This document shows, piece after piece, positions 24,733 to 32,521 of a DNA stretch of 32,521 bases (position 1 is its first letter; each line of letters opens with the position of its first letter). Origin of the DNA: an uncultured Saprospiraceae bacterium (GTDB lineage: Bacteria > Bacteroidota > Bacteroidia > Chitinophagales > Saprospiraceae). The DNA is taken from contig CALFWZ010000110.1 in assembly GCA_937928405.1 (NCBI GenBank), positions 1-32,521 of the forward strand. The letters run 5' to 3'. Both the position numbers and the translations under genes were made by a program. Under the pieces are notes generated by a model. The model was not told the origin of the DNA. It saw only the letters and a list, made by a program, of their open reading frames with translations, and ran no database searches.

Positions 24733-27714
24733 CTAGTCATGCATTTCATCCTCGGCATCATCACAGTGATAATGGTGATGCATTTTACCACCGACGGGAC
24801 GCGTATTGCCTCCGCCTTTTTTCACTTCTAACATTTTATTAATCAATCGAGTCCGTTCCTGTTGTACCGCTAATTGTTTTGCTTGATCTTCGTCGCGATC
24901 AAAAAATCGAATACCATCAATAAATGTTTGCTCCGCTTTGGCATAAATGGACATTGGATGATCCGACCAAACGACGATATCTGCATCTTTGCCTGTCCGA
25001 ATACTTCCAACTCGATCATCAATATGCAGTAGTTTGGCAGGATTAAGTGTAACAAATTTCCAAGCATCTTCCTCGGATACTTGACCGTATTTAACCGCTT
25101 TGGCTGCCTCCTGATTCAACCGTCGAGCCATCTCTGCATCATCTGAATTAAATGCTACGGTTACGCCTTGCTCATGCATAATCGCACCGTTATACGGAAT
25201 CGCATCTATCACTTCATATTTATAGGCCCACCAATCTGAAAAAGAAGAACCACCAGCACCATGTTTTTTCATTTTATCTGCTACTTTATAGCCTTCCAAA
25301 ATGTGGGTGAAAGTATTCACCTTAAACCCCATATCGTCAGCAACGTGCATGAGCATATTGATTTCAGACTGCACATACGAGTGACAAGAAATATGACGTT
25401 TTCCGTCCATGATCTCTAGTAGCGTTTCTAAATCTAGGTCTTTTCTAAAGCCGGGTTGGTTGCGTTTTTTTCGGTATTCCTTGGCCCGTGTAAAGGCATC
25501 TACGTAAACCTGCTCTACGCCCATTCTTGTATCTGGAAAACGGTTGTTAGAACTACTTCTCGATTTCTTGACATTTTCTCCTAAAGCAAATTTTATAAAT
25601 CCGGGACTGTTTTCCATTTTCATATCTTCCGGTGCATATCCCCAACGCAATTTAATGATCGCAGATTTTCCACCAATTGGATTACAAGACCCGTGTAATA
25701 ATTGTGAAGTAGTAACTCCTCCTCCCAATTGTCGATAGATATTAATATCCTCAGAATCTACCACATCCTCAATACTTACTTCGGCAGTACTCGCTTGCGT
25801 ACATTCATTGACACCACGAGAAATAGCAATATGTGAATGTTCATCAATAATACCACAAGTCACGTGTTTTCCAGTTCCATCAATGACGGTGGCTCCAGCG
25901 GCAGGTAGCGATTTTCCTACTGCTTTTATTTTTCCATTTGAGAACAAGACATCGGCATTCTCTAAAATCCCGTCATCCTCATTGGTCCAGACCGTAGCAT
26001 TGCGGATCAATACCGTTTCAGGTTTCGGAAGTGATTCATTTCCGTAGGCCATAAAAGGATAAACTACAGTTCCCATTTCTGGAGTCTCATCGGTCTTATT
26101 TTTTTTCTTTTTATCCTTTTTATTTTCCTCCTTTCCTAGGTCACCTGTTCTTACTGCTGTCCATTTTGTCCAGCTACCATCCTTATCCGTTCCATTACCA
26201 GACCAGAGATCTTTAGTGAATACTCCCGTCAAGCTTATTCTTTCAGCCGCCTTGGCATCTGGTTGAAAAGACAAATTGATGACTTCATTTTGAATGCTAG
26301 ATTTCACTTTTACATTCGTTGAATCATTGATAACGATTTTCATTTTCGCATCATCTTCCGCTTCGAGTTGATAGGTTTTATTACCTACTTTCAAATCATA
26401 TTTTCCAGCGACTTCTGGTGCATTAGGGTTAGAAAAGATAAAAGGCTTTCCTTGAATCCAATGGTGATGAATTTTTGTTTTTTCGGCAAAAATCTTATCC
26501 GATGCGATAAAGAAATTGGCTAGCTTACCTTTTTCTAAACTACCTACTTGATCATAAATATTCAGTGTTTTTGCTGGAGTCTGTGTAAGTGCTTTCAACG
26601 CCTGTTCTTCGCTGAGTCCCGCTTCAATCGCTTTACGAAGATTTTTCAGAAATGACTTTTTATCTTTCAATCCATGACTGGTCAAGATAATATTTACACC
26701 GTTTTTGGCGAGTACTCCTGGATTAGTTGGTGCCAGTTCCCAGTGTTTCATATCACTGAGTTCTACCCGTAGCGCATCATAGGGTGCCTCTACGTCAAAC
26801 GCTTTGGGGAAGTTTAAATTAAGGATAAAACTGTTTCCTGATGCTTTAATGTTATCCATCCGCTGATATTCATCTCCTTTCCCGTAGATAATATAGTTGT
26901 GGTTATGCGCTTTTCCTAGTTTAATAGCTCGCAGACTTTCTAGGATTTCTCTGGTTTCAAAGATCTGGGGTAGCGATTGTACATCGTTCCAAGCAGCCAA
27001 AGAAAGATTGATTTCCTCTTTTTGATTTTTATACCAATCCCCGTCTAAATATGTTTGACGGAAAAGTGCGATACCTCCCATTAGTGATCCAGGATAGTTT
27101 TGAGTAGAAGTTCCTTTTTTGAAGGAAAGATGGTGCGCCGATTGTTCTTTCAGCATTAATCTATGAGGGCGATCTTCGCCGAGGGTAACCATGGTAGCTG
27201 TACCACGAGACATCCCATCCATACGATGAACAGACACGGCGCCGAAACCAATTTCTCGATACCCTTTCGCCGATTTTTCATCTACGGTAAAATGTTCATG
27301 AGATCGAAATTCTGGCTGTAATGCTTGGTTCCACATATAGGCACCAGACTTATTAGAAACCATCTGTTGGGTTCTAGACCATCCAGATCCGCCACTTTTT
27401 TTCTCTGCTTTAGGAATACCATAATCACTGTAGATATCGACAAAAGATGGATAAATATGTTTTCCTTTCAGGTCAATGGTGACCATGCCTTTAGGGATCG
27501 TCAGTCCAGATCCAACGGCTTCAATTTTTCCTTTACGGATAATAAGGGTTCCATTTTCAATTTCACGATCAAAGCTAGTGTGAATGGTAGCATTTGTGAA
27601 AGCATAAGCACCATCACGGTCATCATAAACCCCGTTGCGAGGGAAAGTTTGCTGGCCCAATAACTGAATTCCTATCAGTAATAATAAGAGAGAAAGGAGG
27701 TAGTTTTTTTTCAT
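24733..27714 (-). CDS. Secreted tandem amidohydrolase-domain protein
   Basis: A protein of 993 residues counted from the ATG at 27714, which begins a proper signal peptide (MKKNYLLSLLLLLIGIQLLGQQ). The frame extends to an ATG at 27759, but that would overlap rsmG. The first amidohydrolase-like half (about 25-425) has lost the HxH motif (HIYPSFVDIYSDYG). A middle beta region and a Lys-rich linker (about 528-545) follow. The second half (about 565-935) keeps metal ligands: IIDEHSHIAIS (His626, His628), CHSYVQSEI (His778), FTHILEG (His804) and FNSDDAE (Asp858/859). The tail MHHHYHCDDAEDEMHD is His/Asp-rich. The likely role is a periplasmic metal-dependent hydrolase, perhaps a peptidase or dipeptidase-like enzyme; the substrate is unknown. 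Confidence 0.88.
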   Translation of the reverse strand: MKKNYLLSLLLLLIGIQLLGQQTFPRNGVYDDRDGAYAFTNATIHTSFDREIENGTLIIRKGKIEAVGSGLTIPKGMVTIDLKGKHIYPSFVDIYSDYGIPKAEKKSGGSGWSRTQQMVSNKSGAYMWNQALQPEFRSHEHFTVDEKSAKGYREIGFGAVSVHRMDGMSRGTATMVTLGEDRPHRLMLKEQSAHHLSFKKGTSTQNYPGSLMGGIALFRQTYLDGDWYKNQKEEINLSLAAWNDVQSLPQIFETREILESLRAIKLGKAHNHNYIIYGKGDEYQRMDNIKASGNSFILNLNFPKAFDVEAPYDALRVELSDMKHWELAPTNPGVLAKNGVNIILTSHGLKDKKSFLKNLRKAIEAGLSEEQALKALTQTPAKTLNIYDQVGSLEKGKLANFFIASDKIFAEKTKIHHHWIQGKPFIFSNPNAPEVAGKYDLKVGNKTYQLEAEDDAKMKIVINDSTNVKVKSSIQNEVINLSFQPDAKAAERISLTGVFTKDLWSGNGTDKDGSWTKWTAVRTGDLGKEENKKDKKKKNKTDETPEMGTVVYPFMAYGNESLPKPETVLIRNATVWTNEDDGILENADVLFSNGKIKAVGKSLPAAGATVIDGTGKHVTCGIIDEHSHIAISRGVNECTQASTAEVSIEDVVDSEDINIYRQLGGGVTTSQLLHGSCNPIGGKSAIIKLRWGYAPEDMKMENSPGFIKFALGENVKKSRSSSNNRFPDTRMGVEQVYVDAFTRAKEYRKKRNQPGFRKDLDLETLLEIMDGKRHISCHSYVQSEINMLMHVADDMGFKVNTFTHILEGYKVADKMKKHGAGGSSFSDWWAYKYEVIDAIPYNGAIMHEQGVTVAFNSDDAEMARRLNQEAAKAVKYGQVSEEDAWKFVTLNPAKLLHIDDRVGSIRTGKDADIVVWSDHPMSIYAKAEQTFIDGIRFFDRDEDQAKQLAVQQERTRLINKMLEVKKGGGNTRPVGGKMHHHYHCDDAEDEMHD

Positions 27715-27724
27715 AACATTTTGG

Positions 27725-28351
27725 TTAAACTTGAACATATACAAGGTATTTTTCTTCAAAAAAATCTTCTTTAAAATAATCGTTTAGTGGATAAGTTTCC
27801 ACGTAGGTTCCTTTTCCGAGGGCAGCAATTTCCGCGTTGATTCGTCCACCTTTCAGAGCAATCAATCCATTGGGTACTGGATGTATATCTTTCTGATGTA
27901 TCAGCCTTTGAGACCAAGGTCTTAATTTATCGAGGGTGGCTACAGCTCTAGTTACCACAAAATCAAATCGCATTTTTAGCTCTTCAGCTCGCGCCTGTAG
28001 ACCAACAGCATTATCCAATCCAATCGCTTCAGCTACTGCATTAACCACGGTAATTTTTTTTCTAGTCCCATCAATAAGTGTAAACTCAACGTTGGGAAAC
28101 AAAATAGCAAGCGGAATGCCTGGGAAGCCACCTCCCGTTCCTAGATCTACTATTTTAGAACCTGTCCTAAATTTAATAAATTTAGCTATAGCTAGTGAAT
28201 GTAGGATATGTCTTTCATAAAGGTTGTCAATGTCTTTACGGGAGATCACATTTATTTTGCTATTCCAATCGGCGTATAAATCGCCCAATTGAGAGAATTG
28301 TTGTGCTTGTTTTTCTGTAAGCTGGGGAAAATATTCCCGAATAATTTCCAT
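27725..28351 (-). CDS. rsmG: 16S rRNA m7G527 methyltransferase RsmG
   Basis: A 208-residue SAM-dependent methyltransferase (GidB/RsmG) that methylates N7 of G527 in 16S rRNA. Landmarks: YADWNSKINVISRKDIDNLYERHILHSL (26-52), the SAM-binding KIVDLGTGGGFPGIPLAI (66-83), LIDGTRKKITVVNAVAEAIGL, ARAEEL and VTRAVATLDKL. The gene follows the alkD-like gene by 8 bases and precedes the tandem amidohydrolase gene by 10 bases. Length and motifs are normal. Confidence 0.96.
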   Translation of the reverse strand: MEIIREYFPQLTEKQAQQFSQLGDLYADWNSKINVISRKDIDNLYERHILHSLAIAKFIKFRTGSKIVDLGTGGGFPGIPLAILFPNVEFTLIDGTRKKITVVNAVAEAIGLDNAVGLQARAEELKMRFDFVVTRAVATLDKLRPWSQRLIHQKDIHPVPNGLIALKGGRINAEIAALGKGTYVETYPLNDYFKEDFFEEKYLVYVQV

Positions 28352-28359
28352 AGGATGTT

Positions 28360-29043
28360 TTAAAGGTATTTACTAGCTTCGCGAATGGTCAAGGATGATA
28401 ATTCGGGATGCTTTTTAATAAAATTACGAACGCTGCTGGGATTTTCTTTACTGTGGTCGCGCAACGCCCAACCAGCTGCTTTTTGAATAAAAAATTTTTG
28501 AGAAGATTTTAGTTCTAAAATATATTGATACAATAGCGCTTCGTCAGTGGGATAATTTTTATATCGTTGAAAAATGATGGCCACTCTTTGTAGCCAGATA
28601 TTTTCACTATCCATCCATCGTCTAGTTACAGGTTTGATTTGTTGTGGAAACCGAGAAAAATGGATACCTACCATTTTTGAAATCCAATCTACTGAATCCC
28701 ACCAAGCATTTGTAATGATTATCTCTTCCAAAAAATGGGAGAAATCTGCTTTTTGCTTCTTGATTTGTTTTTCTACCATTAAAATTCCGAAGTAATGAAT
28801 TTCTCGGTATTCGTTTTCAAAACAAAGTCGTACAAATTCAATCAGCGCCTCATCTGTAAATTTACCATAGTTTTTAAATAATTCCTTAAAAAGTGGTTTT
28901 GTTTGAGGAGCTGTGATGCCATAAAACGGAAATTTATTCCGCATATAGGCGCTTTGTTTTTCTGCTACTTCGTGTACACCAGCTTCTGATAGGATCATAC
29001 TGGCTTTTTGCAGATAGAGGGCGGGCGAAATTTTTACACTCAA
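28360..29043 (-). CDS. AlkD-like DNA alkylation repair protein (HEAT-repeat glycosylase)
   Basis: A 227-residue all-helical protein of the AlkC/AlkD superfamily. AlkD enzymes wrap damaged DNA with HEAT repeats and excise N3- and N7-alkyl purines without base flipping. The active-site positions known from AlkD appear conserved: NAWWDSVDW (Trp114/Trp115 and Asp119) and WLQRVAIIFQRYKN (Arg153). The N-terminal ITAPQTKPLFKELFKNY and the C-terminal KFFIQKAAGWALRDHSKENPSSVRNFI are standard family text. It lies one base after gmk and eight before rsmG in the same operon. Confidence 0.9.
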   Translation of the reverse strand: MSVKISPALYLQKASMILSEAGVHEVAEKQSAYMRNKFPFYGITAPQTKPLFKELFKNYGKFTDEALIEFVRLCFENEYREIHYFGILMVEKQIKKQKADFSHFLEEIIITNAWWDSVDWISKMVGIHFSRFPQQIKPVTRRWMDSENIWLQRVAIIFQRYKNYPTDEALLYQYILELKSSQKFFIQKAAGWALRDHSKENPSSVRNFIKKHPELSSLTIREASKYL

Positions 29044-29044
29044 A

Positions 29045-29689
29045 TTAGGAAGATTTTTTTAAGGTAGGATCCGCACTATGTTTATCCGCTAGTAATTTTC
29101 TAATACCGTTGGTACGCAATATTTCCGCCTGAATAATCGTGTCAATATCTTTTTTGTACTGATCCCAATCATCATTAATAATTACATAATCATAGGCCCA
29201 GGCAAATTGAATTTGCTCTTTGATGGTAGCAATTCGGGCATCTAGGTTTTTCTCTTTATATCGTTTATTGATCCGGTCTAATAAAGTTTGAACATCGGGT
29301 GGCATGATAAAAACAGAAATCACTCGATGATCACTAACAGATTTGACCCTGAACATTCCTTTATAGTCCAATTCTACTACTAGATGCTTTTGGTGCTCGT
29401 CTTGAATTAAACTACGGGGCGATCCATACATATAATCTCCATAGGTACGAGTGTATTCAAAGATACCTCCATTATCAATTAACTCGTCAAAGGCTGCTTG
29501 ATCAATATAATTGTAATCTTTACCGGGCACTTCTTTGGGTCGTGGTGCTCGGGTTGTATAGGTAGGTATGTGTATGATTTGATCCCCAAAATTTTCTACT
29601 GCATAATCCACAAAGGTTCCCTTTCCTGAGCCACTAGGTCCACAAATTACAAATAGAATATTTTTTCTGGTATCCAATTGCTTTGACAT
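29045..29689 (-). CDS. gmk: Guanylate kinase
   Basis: A 214-residue kinase converting GMP to GDP with ATP. It carries the P-loop GPSGSGKGT (17-25), the GMP-binding PTYTTRAPRPKEVPGKDYNYI (about 41-62), and the EYTRTYGDYMYGSP segment typical of the family. The C-terminus (about 200-214) is a short polar extension. It is first in the likely operon gmk - alkD-like - rsmG - amidohydrolases. A TATTTTTG -7 box lies 15-22 bases upstream of the ATG, and the -33 region coincides with the outermost REP palindrome. Confidence 0.95.
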   Translation of the reverse strand: MSKQLDTRKNILFVICGPSGSGKGTFVDYAVENFGDQIIHIPTYTTRAPRPKEVPGKDYNYIDQAAFDELIDNGGIFEYTRTYGDYMYGSPRSLIQDEHQKHLVVELDYKGMFRVKSVSDHRVISVFIMPPDVQTLLDRINKRYKEKNLDARIATIKEQIQFAWAYDYVIINDDWDQYKKDIDTIIQAEILRTNGIRKLLADKHSADPTLKKSS

Positions 29690-29703
29690 TTGTTTTTTTT
29701 TGA

Positions 29704-29711
29704 CAAAAATA
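29704..29711 (-). promoter_or_regulatory. -7 box (TATTTTTG) for the gmk operon
   Basis: On the minus strand TATTTTTG matches TAnnTTTG and lies 15 bases before the ATG at 29689, implying a very short leader. The expected -33 position (about 29731) falls inside the first REP palindrome (29722-29735) and has no TTG. Confidence 0.45.
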
Positions 29712-29721
29712 GGGATTTTTT

Positions 29722-29811
29722 CGCCCCTACGGGGCTATCTATCTTTCGCCCCTACGGGGCTTCCTATCTTTTGTCCCTACGGGACTTTCTGGCTTTCGTC
29801 CCTCTGGGACT
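29722..29811. repeat. Four REP palindromes in a 25-base tandem array
   Basis: Palindromes start at 29723, 29748, 29773 and 29798, exactly 25 bases apart: GCCCC-TAC-GGGGC (twice), GTCCC-TAC-GGGAC and GTCCC-TCT-GGGAC. Each is followed by an 11-12 base T/C-rich spacer (for example TATCTATCTTTC). The C-to-T change in the left arm is matched by G-to-A in the right arm, so the hairpin is conserved rather than the sequence. The array ends one base before the stop codon of the Y1 transposase gene, as expected for REP elements served by an adjacent RAYT. Confidence 0.85.
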
Positions 29812-30273
29812 TTATTTTGGGGGATGGAAGAGGTATTGGTCTTTGTAGTCTATTTCGGATTTTTTTAATTGTGATTTAAATTCTTTGATAAAGGTTTGTT
29901 TTTGATGGTGTATCTTTTGATTTTGGATATACTTAATTACAATGGGGACTTGTGACCTGGCATAGGTGAAAGCACCGTATCCACCTTGCCAAGAAAATTT
30001 TTGCTTGGATAGTTTTTCTTCATTTATCCATTTGGACGAATTGGTTTTTAATATTTGCATTAATGCTGAAAGGGATTGGGTCGGTCGCATTCCAATGAAC
30101 ACATGGATATGGTCTGGCATTCCGTTAATTTGTAGGACCTTATGATCATACGCTTGGATAATTTCAGTCATGTATTGATATAATCTGTCTTCCCAACTTT
30201 CATCAATTAGGGATTGTCGATATTTTACTGCAAAAACTATTTGGATATGGATTTGGGTATAAGTGTTTGCCAT
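29812..30273 (-). CDS. IS200/IS605-type Y1 (HUH) transposase, REP-associated (RAYT)
   Basis: A 153-residue single-domain transposase. The HUH nuclease motif is MPDHIHVFIG (His55, His57). The catalytic tyrosine is probably Tyr115 in VIKYIQNQKIHHQKQTF, with Gln119 one turn later. WQGGYGAFTYARSQVP and the N-terminal YTQIHIQIVFAVKYRQ are standard for this group. Such enzymes nick and rejoin single-stranded DNA next to hairpins. There is no tnpB, and no IS ends are evident outside the palindromic array directly downstream, so it fits a REP-associated tyrosine transposase better than a complete IS200. All catalytic residues look intact. Start at ATG 30273. Confidence 0.9.
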   Translation of the reverse strand: MANTYTQIHIQIVFAVKYRQSLIDESWEDRLYQYMTEIIQAYDHKVLQINGMPDHIHVFIGMRPTQSLSALMQILKTNSSKWINEEKLSKQKFSWQGGYGAFTYARSQVPIVIKYIQNQKIHHQKQTFIKEFKSQLKKSEIDYKDQYLFHPPK

Positions 30274-30327
30274 AATTTTTAGATTCTTTTTTTATTGATG
30301 GGTAATGATATTCTAGTCATTAGAAGC

Positions 30328-31704
30328 TTACGTTCGTAGTACCTGATGCCCTACCGTGCAAGAAAGACAAGCTTTACGATCACAGAAATTATTTTTTAAT
30401 TCTAGCAGTGCTTGTGTTTCGTAAGCAGAGGTCGGGGTTAGGCCTAGTTCTTTCCAACGAGCAATAATTTTATTTTTTTCAGCAGGTATTTCTTCTAGCA
30501 ATTTTAAGGCTTGATCCTGATAACGTTGTTCGCCTTTTCTTTTTCCATAAAGAAATAAAAATGGCGCAATCGTATTGATAATCAAAAGATGAATCGTAGC
30601 TTTTCCCATCGACTTTTTTCGCTTAGCAGTAACTTTGTCAAAAAGATAATGTGTTTGCCAATAGGCCGAAACGTCCAACTTGAACATATTTTCTATTTCT
30701 TTGACATTCTTTGCAGCCAGTGATTTTGAAAAGAGGTGCCGTGATTTAAAAATCAACATAGCTAGCTGTGCAATCCGAATGGTTGGAAAATTAGCCGGAC
30801 GTAATCTTAGCATTTTCCAAGCAGCGGTATGGATGGGTTCGAGTTTATATTTTTTTCTAAAAAATTGATATTCTCTTTGCAGCTTTTGCGGATAAGCGTC
30901 CCTAAACGTTCCTTCTAACATGCCCGCCTGACCAAACAACAATGCCTCAATGTGGAGCAAACGGTCTTGGTGTTTAGCCAATAGGTTCAGTGGAAGAATC
31001 CATGATAGCCATTCAAAAGGTTCTGTATTGACTTTGGTACCAAAACTCCGACAGAGCAATTGAAAAAAACAAGTCTCCCAATCATTTTGAGTAGCAGCGA
31101 GTCGTTCAGAAATATAGGCTGTCTTCCGTTGTAGCCTTTCAACCAAAAGTCGATCCAGCCAGAGGCCTAGCTGTATTTTTGAAACTTTATGAAACAAGTG
31201 TTGACATGGAATCCACGTTTCATTATTAATTATTTTCAGATAGGTTTTTGAAATGCGGGGCGGAATACGTGAGCGGAGTTCCAGACAAGGAATACGGCTT
31301 TTATTGCCATGATAAATGATTTCGTCTTCGACCAATACTACGTGTAGAATCACATTTTGATAGGCTAGATCATCCTGATGTTTGTGTTTGATCCATTCGG
31401 AAGAACGCAAATGCATTTCGACGTTGCCCACCAATAAAACACCTCCAATTTTTATTTTTGCATCTAAAAAATCTGGGCCAGCGTTGGTATTATGTCGACC
31501 TACTTCAATAATTTCCACTGTTTCTCCTTCTGTCGTTTTCAGATCATGGAGATATATTTTTTTAACTCGCCAAAGGTATTGAATAAAGTCTTCTTTTAAA
31601 GTAGCATAGGGATCTTCCCGTAATAGGGTACTAAATGCTAGGAAGGGAGCGACATCCGTTGGGTCAAATTTATTAGGTCGAGGATCGGAAGAATTTTGGA
31701 ACAT
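30328..31704 (-). CDS. DUF2851-family protein
   Basis: A 458-residue soluble protein of the Bacteroidota-enriched DUF2851 family, whose function is unknown. Landmarks: KEDFIQYLWRVKKIYLHDLKTTEGETVEIIEVGRHNTNAGPDFLDAKIKIGGVLLVGNVEMHLRSSEWIKHKHQDDLAYQNVILHVVLVED (37-127), and a C-terminal cysteine cluster FCDRKACLSCTVGHQVL (Cys441, Cys446, Cys449). The family usually begins near the KEDFIQYLW segment; here about 36 extra residues precede it, with no alternative ATG closer. The middle third is helical and basic. The AGPD ... GNVEMH pairing resembles the core of PD-(D/E)xK nucleases, but this is only a resemblance. It stands between the RAYT gene and folA. Confidence 0.83.
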   Translation of the reverse strand: MFQNSSDPRPNKFDPTDVAPFLAFSTLLREDPYATLKEDFIQYLWRVKKIYLHDLKTTEGETVEIIEVGRHNTNAGPDFLDAKIKIGGVLLVGNVEMHLRSSEWIKHKHQDDLAYQNVILHVVLVEDEIIYHGNKSRIPCLELRSRIPPRISKTYLKIINNETWIPCQHLFHKVSKIQLGLWLDRLLVERLQRKTAYISERLAATQNDWETCFFQLLCRSFGTKVNTEPFEWLSWILPLNLLAKHQDRLLHIEALLFGQAGMLEGTFRDAYPQKLQREYQFFRKKYKLEPIHTAAWKMLRLRPANFPTIRIAQLAMLIFKSRHLFSKSLAAKNVKEIENMFKLDVSAYWQTHYLFDKVTAKRKKSMGKATIHLLIINTIAPFLFLYGKRKGEQRYQDQALKLLEEIPAEKNKIIARWKELGLTPTSAYETQALLELKNNFCDRKACLSCTVGHQVLRT

Positions 31705-31766
31705 GGTTATTACTAAAAAGGTCAGAAAATTGGTAGAAGCTGTTTAAAACTTCCAACTGTCCTTAC

Positions 31767-31787
31767 TTAGATGCACCATTCATCTAA
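31767..31787. other. Hairpin between folA and the DUF2851 gene
   Basis: TTAGATG (31767-31773) pairs perfectly with CATCTAA (31781-31787) around a seven-base loop, 15 bases past the folA stop. No T-run follows in the minus direction, so its role as a terminator is doubtful. Confidence 0.3.
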
Positions 31788-31801
31788 ATTCCATAAAATT
31801 T

Positions 31802-32299
31802 TTATTCTTTTTTTCTTTCTAGAATTTTGAACGTATAATCGTACTCGTTTTTTTCGTCTGCTTGATGCTTCGTTTCTTTAACCAACGTCCAATTATTTTT
31901 GTCTATTTCTGGAAAAAAAATATCTCCTTCGACTTCCAAGTCAACTTCTGTCAGATAAATACGGTCCACATGCGGCAGCGCAATTTCATAAATTTGTCCG
32001 CCACCGATAATAAAAACTTCTTCTTCTCCATTTGCTTCGGCTAATTGTACTGCTTCAGCGACATTGTGCGTAACTAGACATCCTGTCGCAATAAAAAATG
32101 GATTGCGTGTCACTACTACGTTCGTTCGTTTGGGCAAAGGACGACCGATGGATTCATAGCACTTACGCCCCATCACGATATGATGTCCAGTTGTTATTTT
32201 TTTAAAGTATTTTAAATCCGCTGGTAAATACCAAGGAATATCATTATCCTTTCCAATGACATTATTTTTGGCAACTGCGACAATTGTAGATATAATCAT
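31802..32299 (-). CDS. folA: Dihydrofolate reductase
   Basis: A 165-residue enzyme reducing dihydrofolate to tetrahydrofolate with NADPH. It starts MIISTIVAVAKNNVIGKDNDIPWYLPADLKYFKKIT, containing the conserved Met20-type loop (NNVIG-x-DNDIPW) and the catalytic acid as Asp in LPADLKYFK. Further marks are HHIVMGRKCYESIGRPLPKRTNVVVTRN (NADPH and folate binding), VFIIGGGQIYEIALPHVDRIYLTEV and the C-terminal YDYTFKILER. The frame is open up to an ATG at 32392, but the added residues (MTVTYFPFGIIRRKC...) are not part of the family, so the ATG at 32299 is used. The sequence from 32300 to the right edge shows no supported gene. Confidence 0.95.
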   Translation of the reverse strand: MIISTIVAVAKNNVIGKDNDIPWYLPADLKYFKKITTGHHIVMGRKCYESIGRPLPKRTNVVVTRNPFFIATGCLVTHNVAEAVQLAEANGEEEVFIIGGGQIYEIALPHVDRIYLTEVDLEVEGDIFFPEIDKNNWTLVKETKHQADEKNEYDYTFKILERKKE

Positions 32300-32521
32300 T
32301 TCTATTTTAATTAAATAAACTAGTCCCCTTTTTGTTCTTTTCTTAGGGCATTTCCGTCTGATAATGCCAAAAGGAAAATAAGTAACGGTCAAATAATAAC
32401 ATCCCGATTTTTCTCTGATCTTTTAATATCAGAAATCGTTATTTTTCTTGACAAGCCAAAGAGGATTCTCTCAAAAAATGCCTCATCTGATGATTAAAAT
32501 ATCAATCACAATTCAGGAACT

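Noticed and set aside
29722..29811. CRISPR array
   Set aside because: The repeats have a 25-base period with no unique spacers of normal length, each unit is a perfect palindrome, there are only four, and no cas gene is present. A REP array next to a RAYT explains them.
32414..32433. Terminator near the right edge (TCTGAT/ATCAGA)
   Set aside because: Only six pairs, no G/C-rich stem and no clean T-run; the gene it might serve is outside the window.

Overview
The window looks like the chromosome of a member of the Bacteroidota, probably in or near the Saprospiria. The supporting signs are AT-rich DNA, promoters of the TTG / TAnnTTTG type, a type IX secretion (T9SS) cargo protein and a SprE/PorW-type T9SS lipoprotein, Bacteroidota families such as DUF4294 and DUF2851, and a mevalonate-pathway decarboxylase. 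The taxon is an inference; no rRNA or tRNA gene is present.

Layout. 1-300: the tail of an insertion-sequence transposase running into a repeated terminal motif. 388-1804 (minus): a CrcB/FluC fluoride channel overlapping a WecA/MraY-type glycosyl-1-phosphate transferase. 2007-5531 (minus): a large secreted CotH/lamin-tail protein with a T9SS sorting domain. 5532-6313: the only long stretch without a protein gene. It contains a promoter-like -7 box, a chain of hairpins and a strong intrinsic terminator on the plus strand with no gene in front of it, so it probably encodes an unannotated structured RNA. 6265-8256 (plus): a BlaI/M56 (BlaR1-like) pair behind twin operators and an almost leaderless promoter. 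8339-9865 (minus): a GH3-family acyl-adenylating enzyme. 10039-10650 (plus): a protein of unknown function, convergent with sprE/porW (minus, to 13561). 13953-15501 (plus): an M23 peptidase and a HAD phosphatase. 15512-16423 (minus): a TIGR01777 epimerase. 16534-21458 (plus): two oligopeptide-binding lipoproteins and one permease of an incomplete Opp/Dpp importer. 21473-22564 (minus): mevalonate diphosphate decarboxylase. 22651-23268: a DUF4294 protein. 23397-29689 (minus): a likely operon gmk - alkD-like - rsmG - two secreted amidohydrolase-like proteins. 29722-30273: an IS200-type Y1 transposase (RAYT) with four 25-bp-spaced palindromes directly downstream, i.e. a REPtron. 30328-32299 (minus): DUF2851 and dihydrofolate reductase.

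Most of the window is housekeeping and cell-envelope functions. The least explained parts are the orphan terminator and hairpin chain (about 5806-6204), the RAYT/REP unit that invades the gmk promoter region, the BlaI/BlaR1 pair with no beta-lactamase nearby and an unidentified sensor domain, the oversized Opp permease, and the DUF2851 protein with nuclease-like and cysteine motifs.
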